From Methylocystis bryophila (lineage in GTDB: Bacteria > Pseudomonadota > Alphaproteobacteria > Rhizobiales > Beijerinckiaceae), in the NCBI RefSeq assembly GCF_027925445.1, contig NZ_AP027149.1, forward strand, positions 682,001-746,000: a stretch of 64,000 nucleotides of DNA, in the 5' to 3' direction. The number at the start of each line of letters is the position of its first letter. Positions within the stretch are counted from its first letter, which is position 1. This document shows, piece after piece, positions 62,281-64,000 of this stretch. The translations under genes were made by a program, and so were the position numbers. The notes under the pieces are model-generated. The model saw only the letters and a program-made list of their open reading frames with translations. It was not told where the DNA came from and ran no database searches.

Positions 62281-63516
62281 TCACGCGCCGGCCATGGCGG
62301 ATGCGACCATCTGGCGCGCCTCCTGCGAAGCCGGCGGCATGTCGCGCAAGCAGTCGATCACGCCTTTGATCTCGTCTCGCGTATGGCTGGCCGAGAGGAA
62401 GAAGCGAAGCCGCGGTTGATCTTTCGGCACGCCGATCTGCACGATCGGGGGCACGTAATAGCCTTTGTCCAATAGTCGCTGCGACGCCCACATCGTGTCG
62501 ATGTCGTCCTGGAAAAGGATCGGCACGACGCCGCGACCGATCGCATGACCCGTCGAGAACCCCGCTTCGTTGGCGTAATCGCGAAAAAACGTCGCATTGT
62601 CGGCGAGACGGCCGATGCGCCAGCTTTCCTCCTGCATCAAGCGCAGCGCCGTGCGGGCGGAGGCCAGAATCACCGGAGAAAGCCCGACGCTGTAGACAAA
62701 GCCCGGCAAGGTGTAGCGGAACCAGTCGATGACTTTCTTCCTGCCGCAGACATAGCCGCCGCAAGAAGCGAGCGTCTTCGACATCGTGCCGACGAGGAGG
62801 TCGACTCGATCCGGATCGACGCCCGCATGTTCCGGCAGCCCGCGTCCGGTCTCGCCCAAAACGCCGAGACAATGGGCCTCGTCGAGCATCAGCCAGAATT
62901 GATGCTTGTCGCGTAATTCGACGAGCCGTGGCAGATCGCAGGTGTCGCCGTCCATGCTGTAAAGGCCTTCGACGACGACCAGAACGTAGCGATATTCCTC
63001 GCGATGGCGGGCGAGAAGATGCTCGAGATGGTCGAGGTCGTTGTGCCGGAATTTGATGACATGCGCGACGGAGGCGTCTGTTCCGGCGAGAATGCTGTTG
63101 TGCGCGAGCTCGTCGATGAAGATCGCATCGCGCTTGCCCATGAGCCAGGCGATCGTCGTCACATTGGCGAGATAGCCCGAGACGAGCGTGAGGGCGCTCT
63201 CGAAGCCGAGGAATTTGGCGATATCCGCCTCGAAGGGCTTGTGCGTCGAGCGCTCGCCGCCGACGAGGCGGGACGCCAGGGCGCCGACCCCGAGATTGTC
63301 GAGCTCGCGCTTGGCCTCGGCGACGATCTGCGGGTGCTTCGAAAGGCCGAGATAGTCGTAATTGGCGAAGCTGACGAAATGGGTTCCGGAAGCCTCGAGC
63401 TCAGCCTTGAGCTTGTCGATCTGCGCGAAGAAAGGGTCCCAGAACTCCAGTAACGCATTGCCTGCAAAGCGGAATCGTCTCGCCGCATAGTCGGAGAGGC
63501 TCTTGTGCTTAGTCAC
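62281..63516 (-). CDS. spt: Serine palmitoyltransferase-like aminotransferase (alpha-oxoamine synthase)
   Basis: 411 residues from the GTG at 63516 (GAGGG 10 bp upstream); in-frame ATGs at 63561 and 63580 are alternatives. Alpha-oxoamine synthase features: FANYDYLGLS, GALASRLVGGERSTH, H139 in DELAHNS, LMLDEAHCLGVLG, and PLP lysine K247 in GTMSKTLASCGGYVCG. Related enzymes are BioF, HemA, KBL and SPT; its length and the following ceramide-type genes favour SPT, which joins serine with an acyl thioester to 3-ketosphinganine. No acyl carrier protein or ketoreductase gene lies in the window. Confidence 0.85.
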   Translation of the reverse strand: MTKHKSLSDYAARRFRFAGNALLEFWDPFFAQIDKLKAELEASGTHFVSFANYDYLGLSKHPQIVAEAKRELDNLGVGALASRLVGGERSTHKPFEADIAKFLGFESALTLVSGYLANVTTIAWLMGKRDAIFIDELAHNSILAGTDASVAHVIKFRHNDLDHLEHLLARHREEYRYVLVVVEGLYSMDGDTCDLPRLVELRDKHQFWLMLDEAHCLGVLGETGRGLPEHAGVDPDRVDLLVGTMSKTLASCGGYVCGRKKVIDWFRYTLPGFVYSVGLSPVILASARTALRLMQEESWRIGRLADNATFFRDYANEAGFSTGHAIGRGVVPILFQDDIDTMWASQRLLDKGYYVPPIVQIGVPKDQPRLRFFLSASHTRDEIKGVIDCLRDMPPASQEARQMVASAMAGA

Positions 63517-63570
63517 TTCGTTTCGGCCCTCGCTCCCGGCGCGGAGCGGCCGGCGAATCATGTCGCCAAG

Positions 63571-63594
63571 ACACTGCATGCAAAACACTGCATG
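63571..63594. promoter_or_regulatory. Direct repeat upstream of spt
   Basis: ACACTGCATG occurs twice, 14 bp apart (63571-63580 and 63585-63594), with a CATGC/GCATG inverted element across the pair. It lies 55-78 bp upstream of the GTG start of spt, where an operator would be expected. Confidence 0.4.
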
Positions 63595-63822
63595 AACGAG
63601 CGCCCCGACAGGAAGGCGCTCCTTTACACTTTTGCGGCGCCCCGCGCCAGAGCGAGGCCCAGGCCAGAAAGCCAGGGGCCTTCGCGAAAAGCGCTTCGCG
63701 GAAACGCCTCGGCCCGGAGGCGAAACACGGCTCTTGCCGCGCGGGGCCTGCTCCATTATAGAGCCCCGATCGCTGCGACGGCTGTTGCGGCGAAGGCCGG
63801 ATTCCCAAGCCGGCAAAAGCGT

Positions 63823-63898
<76 letters not shown>

Positions 63899-63920
63899 AT
63901 AAAATCAAACTGATAAATCG

Positions 63921-63945
63921 GGCCGCGCGGCGAGAAAGCGCGGCC
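63921..63945 (+). terminator. Hairpin after tRNA-Ala
   Basis: Perfect 8-bp arms GGCCGCGC and GCGCGGCC around a nine-base loop, 22 bp after the tRNA. No T-run follows, so it may be a Rho-aided or processing structure. The remaining bases to 64000 show no gene. Confidence 0.5.
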
Positions 63946-64000
63946 GACCGATCCCAGCTCCGCATCCGGCGCGCCCCAATTGTGGGCGAGAGCGGGGCGC

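Noticed and set aside
62281..63516. Reading the alpha-oxoamine synthase as BioF or KBL
   Set aside because: No biotin or threonine-degradation genes are adjacent, while three sphingolipid-type genes follow in the operon; SPT is the better fit, although the sequence alone does not exclude the others.

Overview
The window is GC-rich, densely coded bacterial chromosome. Its gene families point to an alphaproteobacterium of the order Hyphomicrobiales (Rhizobiales): an EipB/DUF1849 envelope protein, DUF4167 after prmC, DUF1674 beside rsmB, the DUF1476 F1-ATPase inhibitor, a NepR anti-sigma factor, DgcA racemase, and RIME-like palindromic intergenic repeats. I cannot place it to genus from the sequence. 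There is no phage, plasmid, insertion sequence or CRISPR array in the window; the mobile component is a family of about 14 short palindromic repeats.

Layout. 1-11.7 kb: partial moaE, rnd, eipB/ridA, a CorB/CNNM transporter, an in-frame shikimate kinase-dehydroquinate synthase fusion, a Nudix hydrolase, a double SnoaL-like protein, ilvC, an ABC permease, a thioredoxin-fold protein and OsmC. 11.8-20.3 kb: tRNA-Pro(CGG), htpG-prmC, DUF4167, a MOSC remnant, an SDR, rsmB/DUF1674 and a dienelactone hydrolase. 20.4-30.2 kb: kup; a complete cytochrome bd operon with both small subunits (cydP-cydA-cydB-cydX); folA; an orphan nepR lying among repeats; an acyltransferase; CBS and rhodanese proteins; dgcA. 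30.4-46.3 kb: an mlaEFD phospholipid transporter, a Wzm/Wzt-type polysaccharide exporter, glmS-glmU, opgG-opgH periplasmic glucan genes, DUF952-pyrD and a response regulator/histidine kinase pair. 46.4-59.3 kb: an L,D-transpeptidase, an E2 acyltransferase lacking its lipoyl domain, DUF4087, a secreted protein with a sorting-like C-terminus, trmJ, three toxin-antitoxin modules (ParDE, MntA/HepT with a frameshifted HepT, VapBC), rpmE, trpB, holA, the ATPase inhibitor and an unrecognised secreted-protein/TIM-barrel pair. 59.3-63.9 kb: a four-gene lipid operon, then tRNA-Ala(GGC).

The most interesting element is the operon at 63516-59349 (minus strand). It encodes a serine palmitoyltransferase-like enzyme, a GNAT-fold protein of the kind proposed as bacterial ceramide synthase, a desaturase with the full histidine-box set and flanking motifs of eukaryotic dihydroceramide delta-4 desaturases (DEGS1/DES), and an FA2H/Scs7-like fatty-acid 2-hydroxylase without a cytochrome b5 domain. 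Together they predict a bacterial sphingolipid with a sphingosine-type double bond and a 2-hydroxylated acyl chain.

The second theme is the repeat family. Many copies begin and end with TA, so that an element boundary reads TAG. Stop codons of six genes lie exactly at such boundaries, and in other genes a repeat supplies a start codon, an N-terminal extension or a C-terminal tail. This looks like TA-targeted, MITE-like insertion that reshapes gene ends. Many genes connect to the envelope: lipids (sphingolipid operon, Mla), glycans (GlmS/GlmU, OpgGH, Wzm/Wzt, acyltransferase) and peptidoglycan (L,D-transpeptidase).
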